A DNA stretch of 64,000 nucleotides from Lineus longissimus (taxonomy: Eukaryota; Nemertea; Pilidiophora; Heteronemertea; Lineidae). Each line of letters begins with the position of its first letter. Within the stretch, counting starts at the first letter, position 1. This document shows, piece by piece, positions 31,151 through 40,937 of the stretch. The notes beneath the pieces were generated by a model. That model saw only the letters and a list, made by a program, of their open reading frames with translations. It made no database searches and was not told where the DNA came from. Where the stretch lies: NCBI RefSeq assembly GCF_910592395.1, contig NC_088310.1, forward strand, positions 26,615,491-26,679,490. Direction: 5' to 3'. The position numbers and the translations under genes were made by a program.

Positions 31151-33754
31151 TTAGGATTTTCCAAATTGTATGACTATAGGTTTATCATGCAGTTTGTAAC
31201 CGTTTACAGAATCGAGAGCCTTTTCAGCTTCTTCAACTGTGCGATAAGTTATGAAAGCCTGTCCTTTCATTCGGCCTTCAAGCAGCCTTATATCAAGTCC
31301 TGTCATCACATCTTCTGAACAACCTTGAACAAATTTACCGAATATATAAACAATATCCTCCTCAGTCACAAGATTATGCTTCAAGTTCTTCACATAAAGT
31401 TTACAACTTGGCTCTCCCCGCCTATAATTTTTAAACACCTTATTTTCCAACTTATCATTTTCTGTCAGCCTGTTTGCTTCCAACAACTCTTTGGTTATAA
31501 ATCGTTCATCTTCCACATGGGATGTAGTACAAACAGGATCATCTTCATACTCTGCAATATGCGGGGGTGTGGGGCAAGTTCCATCCACCCAGGGAGGGGT
31601 TGCAGGATTTTCAGACACGTGGGGAGGAATGGCTGAGCCAACCAAATAGGGAGGGACAGCAAAGTTCTCTGTAACTTTGTGACTTTCTTGGTTACCTTGG
31701 AAATGAGAAACTGCTGAATCATCTGTTTGATGAACAAACTTGCTTCCCAACTTTGTTGAACTGACTGCCTCTTCTACAGAATCACCATTGGCAGGGTTAA
31801 CTGAAACAGAACCTTGCCCAATCTCCATAGCACAAACTTGTGACACTGTACCAAGTGGTGAGGCAGACAGACACTCACTACGTAAAGCTTGGGATGAAAC
31901 AGTCAATGACCCATCATTTTCCCTGGGATGACCAACGTTGAGATTTCTTTCCTTGGGATGCATAGATCTCTCATATTGTCTTGACCTACATGTATCTGTA
32001 TTCATTATCCCTGTGCTCAAACAAGGCTCTGTTTTGAGAGGCAATGGTCCATCAGCATGCAATTGATTTTCTGTCCTATCGTGCCTTCTGAAGTCACGTT
32101 CTGATTCAGATTCCTTTCTCAAATGTTTGTCATTATCAGTCCTGAATTCTGATTGCACATGGGTTTTGAAATGTTGGTCACGGTTGTTTCTTTCAATGCC
32201 ACGACTCGATGAAGAGGACACATTCTCATCATTTCCTGTTGATTGTCTTTTGCCTGTATGAGCACGAGAAGATGAACTTTCAGCAGTCTTCTTCAAACTG
32301 TCTACTTCCGACTGATCTTTCGCCTTAGCTGATCGAGCGAAATTCACAACCATGGGTTTATCATGAAGGAGATACGCATTAGTTCTTTTCAATGCTCTGG
32401 CAGCAATTTTTGTGGAGCCCAATGTAACAAATGCTTGTCCCCTCATGCGACCCTCCGTCATTAGCATCACATCAAACATATTCACCTCAGTCTCATTAGA
32501 CCAATCAACATAACGACCAAAGATATACTTTAATTCTTTCTCCGTCACATGGCGGTGAAGATTTTTCACATACAGCCTACTTGAAGGTTCGCCAGGATCA
32601 TAGTTCTTGAATGTGCTGTATTCTCTCATCTCTCTTTCCGAAAGACAATTCCTCCTTAGTTCGCTGGATGATATGAACTCTGACAACTCCTCAGACTCAG
32701 AACCATCACTCTGAGTATCCTTTTCTTTCTCAGGCAACTTTGGTGGTTCTATTTTACCAAAACCACCAACTGTCGGCATGTGTTCTAATACATCCAAAAG
32801 ATCTTCTGGTTGAGTCCCTGGTTCATGCGTTGGAACAATACCAACACCATGGTTAATACCTACAACTTGTGGAATCCCAGACTTCAGGTTAAATTCTATC
32901 TTTCTGCTCCCTTGTCCGTCGATGGGTTCAAACACGTCCTCCGGCTTTACCTGTGAGCTGACAGCGGCTTTTGCAGCAGTAGTTACCTTCTGTAATTTCA
33001 GTCTTTTCGGTTTCTGTCCTGCAGGTCTCTTTTGCCTCTTTAAGGGCAAAATAGGTTTTATGCGAATGTCCTCCTGATCACTCTCCAGTTCAGACTCCTC
33101 CGTGCTCGACATTATCATCTCTTCCTCTTCGACAATGTCCTCTCCAAGAGCTTCAGTCCCCTCCACAGGCTGATCGGGCGCCAATGGAGGGGTTGCAGTC
33201 AGCACTCCAAATGGGGCAGGTAAATTCATTTTGTTCATAAGATGCAACACTTGCACATAGAACTTTGGTACTGAAGCAAGGGCACTTGCAATGTTGGTCA
33301 AAATACTAGCAGTTGGCGGTGGGAACAGGTACTTTAGCTTAGGATTGAGAGGATAATTCACACTCAATTTTGAACCCAAGCTGTTCACTGTTTCTGGAAG
33401 TGGAGGTGGTATTTTTTCGATTTTTTCTTTCCTGCCACTGCTCTCTTCATCCCCCTCTGTTTGATCTGTTGCCACATGGTCTAAAAGAGAAGGATGGAAT
33501 CTTCTGAAGTTTGGCTTTGAGAATTCTACACTTAGTTTACAGCCTAGGATCTCTAACTGGTGAAGTCTTTTCAGTGCAAGGGCTGCCGCATCTTTGTCAG
33601 TGAATGTTGCAAATGCGGTATATTTCATGCGCCCATTGTCTGACATACAATAAACACGCTCAGCTCCAAAGTGACGAAGAAACTCATCTCGTTCTTCAGC
33701 GGTCAATTTAGCAGGGAGGTGCTTGACAAACAACGTGTTTTCTGGTGATGCCAT
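31151..33754 (-). CDS. RNPC3: RNA-binding region-containing protein 3 (U11/U12 snRNP 65K), with an extra RRM
   Basis: RNPC3 is a nuclear component of the U11/U12 di-snRNP of the minor spliceosome: its N-terminal RRM contacts the 59K protein and its C-terminal RRM binds U12 snRNA. This copy is 867 aa in one exon. RRM1 is at about 5-80 (TLFVKHLPAKL, YTAFATF). A charged linker follows, then RRM2 at about 392-475 with the family extension FKNYDPGEPSSRLYVKNL and IFGRYVD. After RRM2 comes a serine-rich, low-complexity linker of about 300 residues containing four PP-start repeats (701-735), then a third RRM at 784-867 (FKNYRRGEPSCKLYVKNL, IFGKFVQ, GRMKGQAFITY). Human RNPC3 is about 517 aa with two RRMs and many introns. 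The start at 33754 fits the conserved RRM1 context; a CACTTTTTCAG acceptor 14 nt upstream suggests a 5' UTR intron. Shared FKNYxxGEPSxxLYVKNL and GRM(K/R)GQAF show RRM2 and RRM3 are duplicates; RRM2 is the more canonical. Confidence 0.92.
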   Translation of the reverse strand: MASPENTLFVKHLPAKLTAEERDEFLRHFGAERVYCMSDNGRMKYTAFATFTDKDAAALALKRLHQLEILGCKLSVEFSKPNFRRFHPSLLDHVATDQTEGDEESSGRKEKIEKIPPPLPETVNSLGSKLSVNYPLNPKLKYLFPPPTASILTNIASALASVPKFYVQVLHLMNKMNLPAPFGVLTATPPLAPDQPVEGTEALGEDIVEEEEMIMSSTEESELESDQEDIRIKPILPLKRQKRPAGQKPKRLKLQKVTTAAKAAVSSQVKPEDVFEPIDGQGSRKIEFNLKSGIPQVVGINHGVGIVPTHEPGTQPEDLLDVLEHMPTVGGFGKIEPPKLPEKEKDTQSDGSESEELSEFISSSELRRNCLSEREMREYSTFKNYDPGEPSSRLYVKNLHRHVTEKELKYIFGRYVDWSNETEVNMFDVMLMTEGRMRGQAFVTLGSTKIAARALKRTNAYLLHDKPMVVNFARSAKAKDQSEVDSLKKTAESSSSRAHTGKRQSTGNDENVSSSSSRGIERNNRDQHFKTHVQSEFRTDNDKHLRKESESERDFRRHDRTENQLHADGPLPLKTEPCLSTGIMNTDTCRSRQYERSMHPKERNLNVGHPRENDGSLTVSSQALRSECLSASPLGTVSQVCAMEIGQGSVSVNPANGDSVEEAVSSTKLGSKFVHQTDDSAVSHFQGNQESHKVTENFAVPPYLVGSAIPPHVSENPATPPWVDGTCPTPPHIAEYEDDPVCTTSHVEDERFITKELLEANRLTENDKLENKVFKNYRRGEPSCKLYVKNLKHNLVTEEDIVYIFGKFVQGCSEDVMTGLDIRLLEGRMKGQAFITYRTVEEAEKALDSVNGYKLHDKPIVIQFGKS

Positions 33755-33767
33755 GGCAATTGACAAC

Positions 33768-33934
33768 CTGAAAAAGTGAAAAGAGCTTTGAATGAAATTT
33801 CTGTCATGGTCATTTCTTTTAACGCCATTGACCAAACACTGATGAAAAGGTCTGGTCTGTGCCTGTGCCGTGGACACTCTCTCATCCTTATTTCCTGATT
33901 GTCTTTTTTTTGTATGAGAACGAGAAGATTTCAT
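33768..33934 (-). repeat. Diverged duplicate of the RNPC3 linker, upstream of the start codon
   Basis: On the minus strand this segment would encode SSRSHTKKRQSGNKDERVS and later VKRNDHDRNF. These mirror SSRAHTGKRQSTGNDENVS and IERNNRDQHF in the linker after RRM2 (coded at about 32165-32290), and the DNA is visibly similar too. It is in frame with the RNPC3 start with no stop between, but contains a splice-acceptor-like end at 33770-33768, so it is probably 5' UTR intron or untranslated. Alternatively it is a 60-codon N-terminal extension if unspliced. Confidence 0.7.
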
Positions 33935-34502
33935 AAATAATTCTTACAGTTGAACAGAGAATAAATGGAAAATTTTGTCCGATTGGTGAATAAACTTTGT
34001 ACATGGCGATGGGCATGCATCATCATGCATGGAGAGCATGAGAAGTACAACTCTCTTCACGATAAAGCAAAACTAAGCACTCAGTCAAACACTTCAACAA
34101 ATATTTTGAGCCCAAAAGTACCTTTAAACAATTCACTTCATTTAGAAATCATAAACATAGGAACCTGCCTCTGTCTTTTTGTGCAAAACTGACTTTAATC
34201 AGGAAATTTTTCTAAATTTTGCAAAACATGGGCGCAGCCATATTGGATGAGAAATTCTACAGAACAATGAGAAACAAATCTTCGAATCTGATATTCTCCC
34301 TTATCTATTATTTAAATCAATCAATGCAGCCTACATTTAGAATATTTAGTTGTAAATTGAACATAACTTAATCAGGCAACAACCTTATTTAATAGAATTT
34401 TCACGGATCATATGACAGTCATGTGACCAATGTAAACATTGAAAAGGAAAACAACAGCACAGTTATCTCATTGCTTAGCCTATTTCTTCTTCTGACAGTA
34501 TC
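33935..34502. promoter_or_regulatory. Divergent promoter region between RNPC3 and ACP7
   Basis: RNPC3 (-) and ACP7 (+) are head-to-head with about 570 bp between the left gene's upstream frame and the ACP7 ATG. GCCATATTGG at about 34235 resembles a YY1-type site. No TATA box at a convincing distance was found. Shared regulation is inference from the arrangement. Confidence 0.4.
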
Positions 34503-37500
34503 ATGGAGTTGGGTATCCTCCTAACTGGTGTGTGCCTGTCACTCATAAGTTCATGCAGTGGACAAACCTACAACCAACCAGAACAGATCCACATCAACTA
34601 TGGAGGTTTGTGTTTTTCTTTGACTCAATAATCTTCAATCATCAATCACTGAATCGGACATCATCAGTGCATTATATCTAGACATCAAGGGAAACAGATT
34701 TTGTTGTTCAAAGCCAAAACAAACCTTACGTCAGAAGACATATATCCAGATATCGCCACATCAGACGTTGTGCGTATTATCAACATTTACAATATTACAT
34801 CATGCCGTTTATTCCAAAGAATTTTGCCAATGATGCGCTCGTGAATCTTTTCTTTCAGTTGACCCGACTGTGATGACTGTGACTTGGGTGACATTTTCCG
34901 ACACACCTGTCTCCATTGCTGAATATGGTGAGGCAATGCTAAGCAAAGTCGCCAAGGGGGTGTCGGATAAGTTCATTGATGGTGGTGCAATGAAAAGGAT
35001 CATTTTTATGCACCGTGTGAATATGACTGGGTTGACTCCTGGGAAACAGTACAGTAAGTTGAGCCCAAAATTATGAAAAAATCAAACCGCTATGTTCTTC
35101 AGACGTGTTGTTTGACTAATGAACTGATTAATTCAGTCATCAGGGCCATTTTTTTGCGAATCTGTCAATATCATAATTTTGATGTTCAATGATAACAAAG
35201 TCTATAAAACAGGATATTCATTCCCAATTTGTAAGGCACCTTGAGCACTTGACCCCATTCAACCAACAATACTTATTTACACTTGTGCAAGATACCCATT
35301 TGTGTTAGTGAGTGTGACCCACAGCTGTTTTTTCTTGTTCGACAATCGATTTTAGTCATATGACTATAACTATAGATGTATTTACAGAAACCCTAGGGAC
35401 CAATGTTTTCTCTGCACTACTTTAGTTTTGAATTATAAAAATAGTTTTCCATACTGATTCCTGCTTCCAGATCTTTTAAGTTGAATGAAAAGAAGTTCCA
35501 GACTTGCTGTAGTATTTGGTAGGGATCATAATTCCTCAAGAATTCTGTAATGCTTAATGCCAGTCTTGAGTAGTATTGTCGGGGGATCAAACCGACAACT
35601 CAGATTATCCTTACTGGCAAAACTATTCTGGCTTTAAACTTTCTTTTTGCAATAAACTCCAGGATACCATGTCGGATCACCTGATGGATGGAGCGCAGTG
35701 TACAATTTCTATGCAATGAGTGACAGTTCAAAGTGGCAGCCAAAGTTTGCTGTTTTTGGAGACTTTGGTAGTTCAAATGCTCAGTCATTGGGTCGCCTCC
35801 AGAAAGAGACACAGGAAGGGCACTTTGATTTTGCAGTCCATGTTGGTAGGTACATAGTAGTGAAAGAAATTCTTCTTTATCCTGATAGGTTATCCTAAAA
35901 AAGTCTAAAGTACATTGTTGTAGTTTGTTTCCTGTTAAGATAACCACTGCAACAACCTTCAACTCTGCTAGATGACTTTCATTTGCCATCAACCTCTGGA
36001 AATATCTCAGTTGATATTCATGTGAGTGGTTTTTTATCACTTCATGGCAAAAGGCTTATAATATGTTTTCTTTCATTTGACAGGTGACTTGGCTTATAAC
36101 CTACACACAGTAAGTATGATGACACTTGTACATTTTCTAAGAATCAAGTGTTCAGAATTGATTGAAAAGTCATACATCTACAGAAAGAAATCAGAATGGA
36201 CATAAGTAGGAAGAACCACAATAGGAATTTAAATCCTGATACATCGATTTGAAAGAGGAGTTAGTAACTGATACCTTATAGAGCAATTAGCTGTAATCAA
36301 TGGTTAGGAAGTAACCATTTCATTATAGTTGTGAATGTTTGTCTTCTAGTATGATGCCACAGTTGGGGACCAGTTCATGAGACAGATGGAGCCTATAGCT
36401 GCTTACCTTCCTTACATGACTTGTGTGGGGAACCATGAATGGGCGTAGTAAGTTACTGGCATAAATTATAGATCCGACATGTGAATTACTTCAGACAGAC
36501 CAGTACACAACTTTGCAAATGTGACATCAAATTTTGAAATGAGGAAGCTGACTTGTGATGTACTGTGATAAACAGGGTCTGATCAGAACATGGTTCTGTG
36601 CCTGCAAACAGCGTGAAACCCTGCCTCAGCTGTGAATGTTATAAATCTGACAGTTTTAGCAGAACTTTTTAATCAACTGTTGCAATTGAATTGTTCACAG
36701 GTCCAAAGAATGATATGAATTCATCTAATTTCAGTAACTTCTCCAACTATAAGTACAGGTTTTCTATGCCAGCTGCTGGGGGTGATGGACAAAACATGTA
36801 CTTCAGGTAGGTAGCAAAGTGGTTTAAATTGTATGAAGTTTTTGAAAGCATATTGACTGAGTCGTTCCTGATAATTTTCGTTGCCAGTCTGAAACTTATC
36901 CTTGGTGTCTGATACTTGCATCATCAGGTTTCATTACAAAAGGCTGTTTTTCTTTCAGTTATGATGTTGGGCCCATTCATTTCATTGCCTGGGCGAACGA
37001 ATTATACTACTACACATACTATGGTATCGAACAGATATTCAACCAGTACAAATGGCTTGAAAATGATTTGAAGGTTTGTATGCTCCCAAATTTTATCTTG
37101 CACTGAACCCAGTGGTCAGTTAACCTGGTCAAGGGACCTCTTTTTACTTTTGTTGCCAATCGAGTCATTGAACTATCATCCCAGTTTACTCCCTGGAGGG
37201 AGCACTGTCTGACAGGCAGTCTGGTCTGGGGGCTCGTTGTACTTTCGTCACCAATTGAGGGGTTGCTACCCTCCAGGTCCATTCCCTAGAGGGACAGGCT
37301 GAGTGAATATACCAATATCACTTAATCTTAGTTGTTCGAATTTTTGTTAATAAAACCAACTTGTTTTTGTTCTTCAGAAAGCAAACCTACCAGAGAATCG
37401 AGCTAAGCATCCATGGATCATTGTATATGGACACAGGCCAATGTATTGCAGCAATTCAGATGATGGGCAACACTGTATCAACTTGAACAATACAGTATGC

Positions 37501-39068
37501 ATCTCAATGACACTGGTTTATTTGGCTAAATTTCCTCCTCTGAGAGCAAAAATGCTTTTCGCCTCTATATCCTCAGAAGATTATATGTATTTGGGGACTG
37601 CATGCCCACATGAGTGAAGATTGTATTTGAATTGGCTATTTGCCACTTCGAATGAAAGCAAATTAATTGACTTGATACCCGGCCAAGAGTAATATTTTGA
37701 GCTACAATTCCTCTAATTCTTTTGCCTAAGGGCTCCATTTATGCCCTGGGGCTCCATTTATGGGCTATGGGCTTCACTTATGCGCCTGATGTTGTCCTCT
37801 TCTTGTTTCAGTGTCGCGTTGGCTATAAAGAGGGTGGCTGGAAAAGTCCCGAAGATCTCTTCTACAACTACGGCGTTGACGTCATGTTGTCTGCTCATGA
37901 ACATTCCTATGAGAGATGCTTCCCTGTGTATAATCTTACAGTGTGTAATGGGACTGGGTCAAACCCTTATAACAACCCTGATGCTCCTGTACATATCATC
38001 ACTGGCTCGGCGGTAAGTGGTCATTTTAACAATTCATGAATTCTATAAAGCCACCTGGTCTGTCCACGTTACAGCAGCAAAAACTAGCCAACCTCATTGC
38101 AGCCAAGCTGTTAAGGCCTGTGATCTTGTTGTAATCATTTCACTTGGGGTTGAATGGTTCTCTAATGTTTTACATGATTCCATTATATGAGGTCTGTGAT
38201 CAGAGCATTATGCCAGGGAAGCATGAGAACATTTTTTGATTGAAATGAGATATTGTTGATTCATTTGATGATTATATGGATTTTCGAGGCTGTCATGGTG
38301 GGAAAATGTTGTAAAGACATCCTGTCATGAACCAAGCTGGGTGCCAGGTGGGTGGCTAATTCCACACCATCAGACGGAGAAGAGCTCACGTTAACTAGCC
38401 ACCCAGGTCAGACCTCCGTGGTGAAAAAAACTGCCTCTTGGCCTGGAGCCATCCTGAAAATCATCTATTATACTTGCTCTATTGTAGAACTATATTGGAG
38501 ATGTGTTTGTATTGTAGGGTTGCAGTGAAGGTACAGACCCATTTGAACCAAAGCCATGGCCCTGGAGTGCTTTCCACAGTGATGATTATGGATACAATAG
38601 ATTCCAAGTGTTCAATAGTACTCATCTCTACATTGAGTATGTGTCGGACATCAAGGTAATTCTAATTCACAGTCGATCCTCATCAGGATCACTTATTATA
38701 TGGGAATTGCTCCCTAATTGATTCCTTGGAGGTTTGCCAACTAATATCACAGCAAACTTGACTTTCTGTAACAAGACTTTGCTTTGGATTTCTGGAACAA
38801 TTTTGTGAAACTGTACTGCAACAAGTATATCATCTTGATATTTCAGGATGGTGCTGTGATTGACAAGATGTGGCTCATCAAGGACAAACACGGTCCTTAC
38901 CTGTACAACTGTCATAAGAAGCAACGGCCGTACCCGATTCCTCCCGAGATGATGGACAAAGAACTCATACTCAAATACACCAAAAGACGGCGCTTCCATC
39001 ACAGGGATACAGGAAATCAAAAGTTTGATGATATCGCCGATCTGTTGGAATTCAAAAATATCAACTGA
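34503..39068 (+). CDS. ACP7: Acid phosphatase type 7 (purple acid phosphatase), complete
   Basis: A secreted binuclear-metal phosphatase of the purple acid phosphatase family that hydrolyses phosphate monoesters at acid pH. Coding exons: 34503-34605, 34859-35053, 35663-35845, 36084-36109 (26 nt), 36350-36447, 36735-36806, 36959-37073, 37378-37494, 37812-38012, 38518-38655, 38847-39068; all phases match, 489 aa. The first 20 residues form a signal peptide (MELGILLTGVCLSLISSCSG). A fibronectin-like N-terminal domain (DPTVMTVTWVTF) precedes the catalytic part. The five metal-ligand motifs are present in order: FGDFG, GDLAY, GNHEW, VYGHRPM and AHEHSYER. The family C-terminus follows (YGYNRFQVFN, DKMWLIKDKHGPY). 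Slightly longer than human ACP7 (about 438 aa) because of a basic/acidic tail after residue 450. No disrupted residue was seen. Confidence 0.93.
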
Positions 39069-40937
39069 GCCAGTTTAAGGACTTGATATTAAACTTGATC
39101 AATGTAATTGTGTTGAGTTTCAACACATGGATTTGGCCATAACAGTCAACATTAACTACAATGTCACCTACAGGTTTGTCGTATGAATTGTACAGGACTT
39201 GATATGATAGAATTCTGCCATGTGCCTGTCTGCGCATTCCCTTGCAGATGTGCCCTTGTGTTCAGGACATCAGCAGCGGCAAGTCCACACCAAGCACTGT
39301 ACATTTCATAGAGCTTCCACCTGAGTGCGAGCTTGTGGGTTAATCAATATTTAGCTACTACACTATTTTATTGAAACTTACTGGCGGTATCAACATGGAT
39401 TTTTCTGCCTCACATTTTATACTTGATCTTGTGTGTTGTACAGCTGGTTTTTGTATTATAACTTTTAAAGGCCCAATGCAGAAATGTGTTACTCTTTTGT
39501 TTCTAATTACTTTGTGCCAAGAATGTTTATACTTGAAAAAGAGTATAATCTAGATGTCTCATACAACCTTTGGTTATTAGTAAAAATTGATAAAATTATT
39601 TTACGTATTCCAATCTTTTTCTTTCTGAATATTTCATATGTCCCTTGTGAAATACACCAGAAGAGCGATTTTGTTGAACAGTTCAATATAATGAGCTGCC
39701 TCCTGCACCTCAATGGTTGTTCACAACAACTGCCCTTAACCCTTTGATCTTGGAATTAAATTGATGAGGGTCTAGAGATGTAAAAATTTGCCAGTGAAGA
39801 TAAATACCCCTTGCCAAGATGTGCAATGGATTGTAGTCCATGTGGATCTTAATCAGCTTGCGGAGGCTGTCTTCACCTGATCTAACTGCCTCCATAAATC
39901 ACAAATATTTCAGTTGGTCTGTGGCAGTCTAAGCTCTCTCACTGGCTTGGTAATGCAGTGGAGTCGCCAGTCTGGTTGTGACTCAGCTCTCTCAACATTT
40001 TGGCAACATGATAGAGTTGCTAGGACACATCAATGCACTTCATTATTTCATCAACACTATATCTGCTGAGTGTAACTTCTCAACAGCTCACGTAGGTTAG
40101 TTTATTGTAGGCCTGCTTCCCTACTTGTGGGGACCTGTGTTGCCATAAAGACCTTGCCTTGATCTCGTTCCATGATCCTTTACCTGGGACAGAACTTACA
40201 ACAAACAATGAATTGCATACACACCCTAATATTCATGGAACACTCGTTACTGTCACAACCAGCAACCCGACGACACAATTCGGCAGAAGAAACGACAGCC
40301 GTCGCCACGGTCGATGTGGAATTAAACCACCAAGGTTAAAAAAAATAATTAAAAAAACAAAATATTTTGAGGCCAGAGTCCTCTATTAAAACATGTGTAC
40401 ATTACGCGTACATTGTTGTGCATAGGTTTTGGTAAAAAAAGTACTCATTGGACCAATCAATCTGCACAAAATTTTATATGTGTCAAGAAGAACCCTTTGC
40501 CAATAGCATAATAAAGTTTTTAAAAATTCCAATACCGATTGCCTGAGAAAAAAAGATTTCCGTACACCATATCCATCAAAACGTCACTGGCGCATTGATA
40601 TGGCCCTGTCAAAGTACAAGTTCTAAACTGACCAGTGAGACCACATTTTCTTAAATATATTATCAAAAAGCATATTTCTGTGATGGCCTGACTCTGTAGA
40701 TTAAGAATCAACCACAGATTGAGAATTAATTCCACTTTGGTCCATCCCAGCCATGTATTTACCACAACTTGACATTTTGATAAGCTCTATGTGACTGTGC
40801 CACACTTCCCGTCGTGGATGAATACAGGTCTCTGCCCTTGAGTCAGAAATTTATTTTTACTCCTTATAAATCACCATCTAACATCGTTATTTGCGAGCAA
40901 TGTTGTAATTATCGACATTAACTCGTGAGAACGCATA

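Noticed and set aside
33755-33934. 60-residue N-terminal extension of RNPC3
   Set aside because: A polypyrimidine-CAG acceptor lies between it and the conserved start, and RRM1 normally begins near the N-terminus; treated as duplicated linker remnant, though not excluded.
36445-36446. Alternative donor for ACP7 exon 5
   Set aside because: The GT three bases earlier breaks the NHEWAYNFSNY reading; GTAAGT at 36448 restores the conserved sequence.
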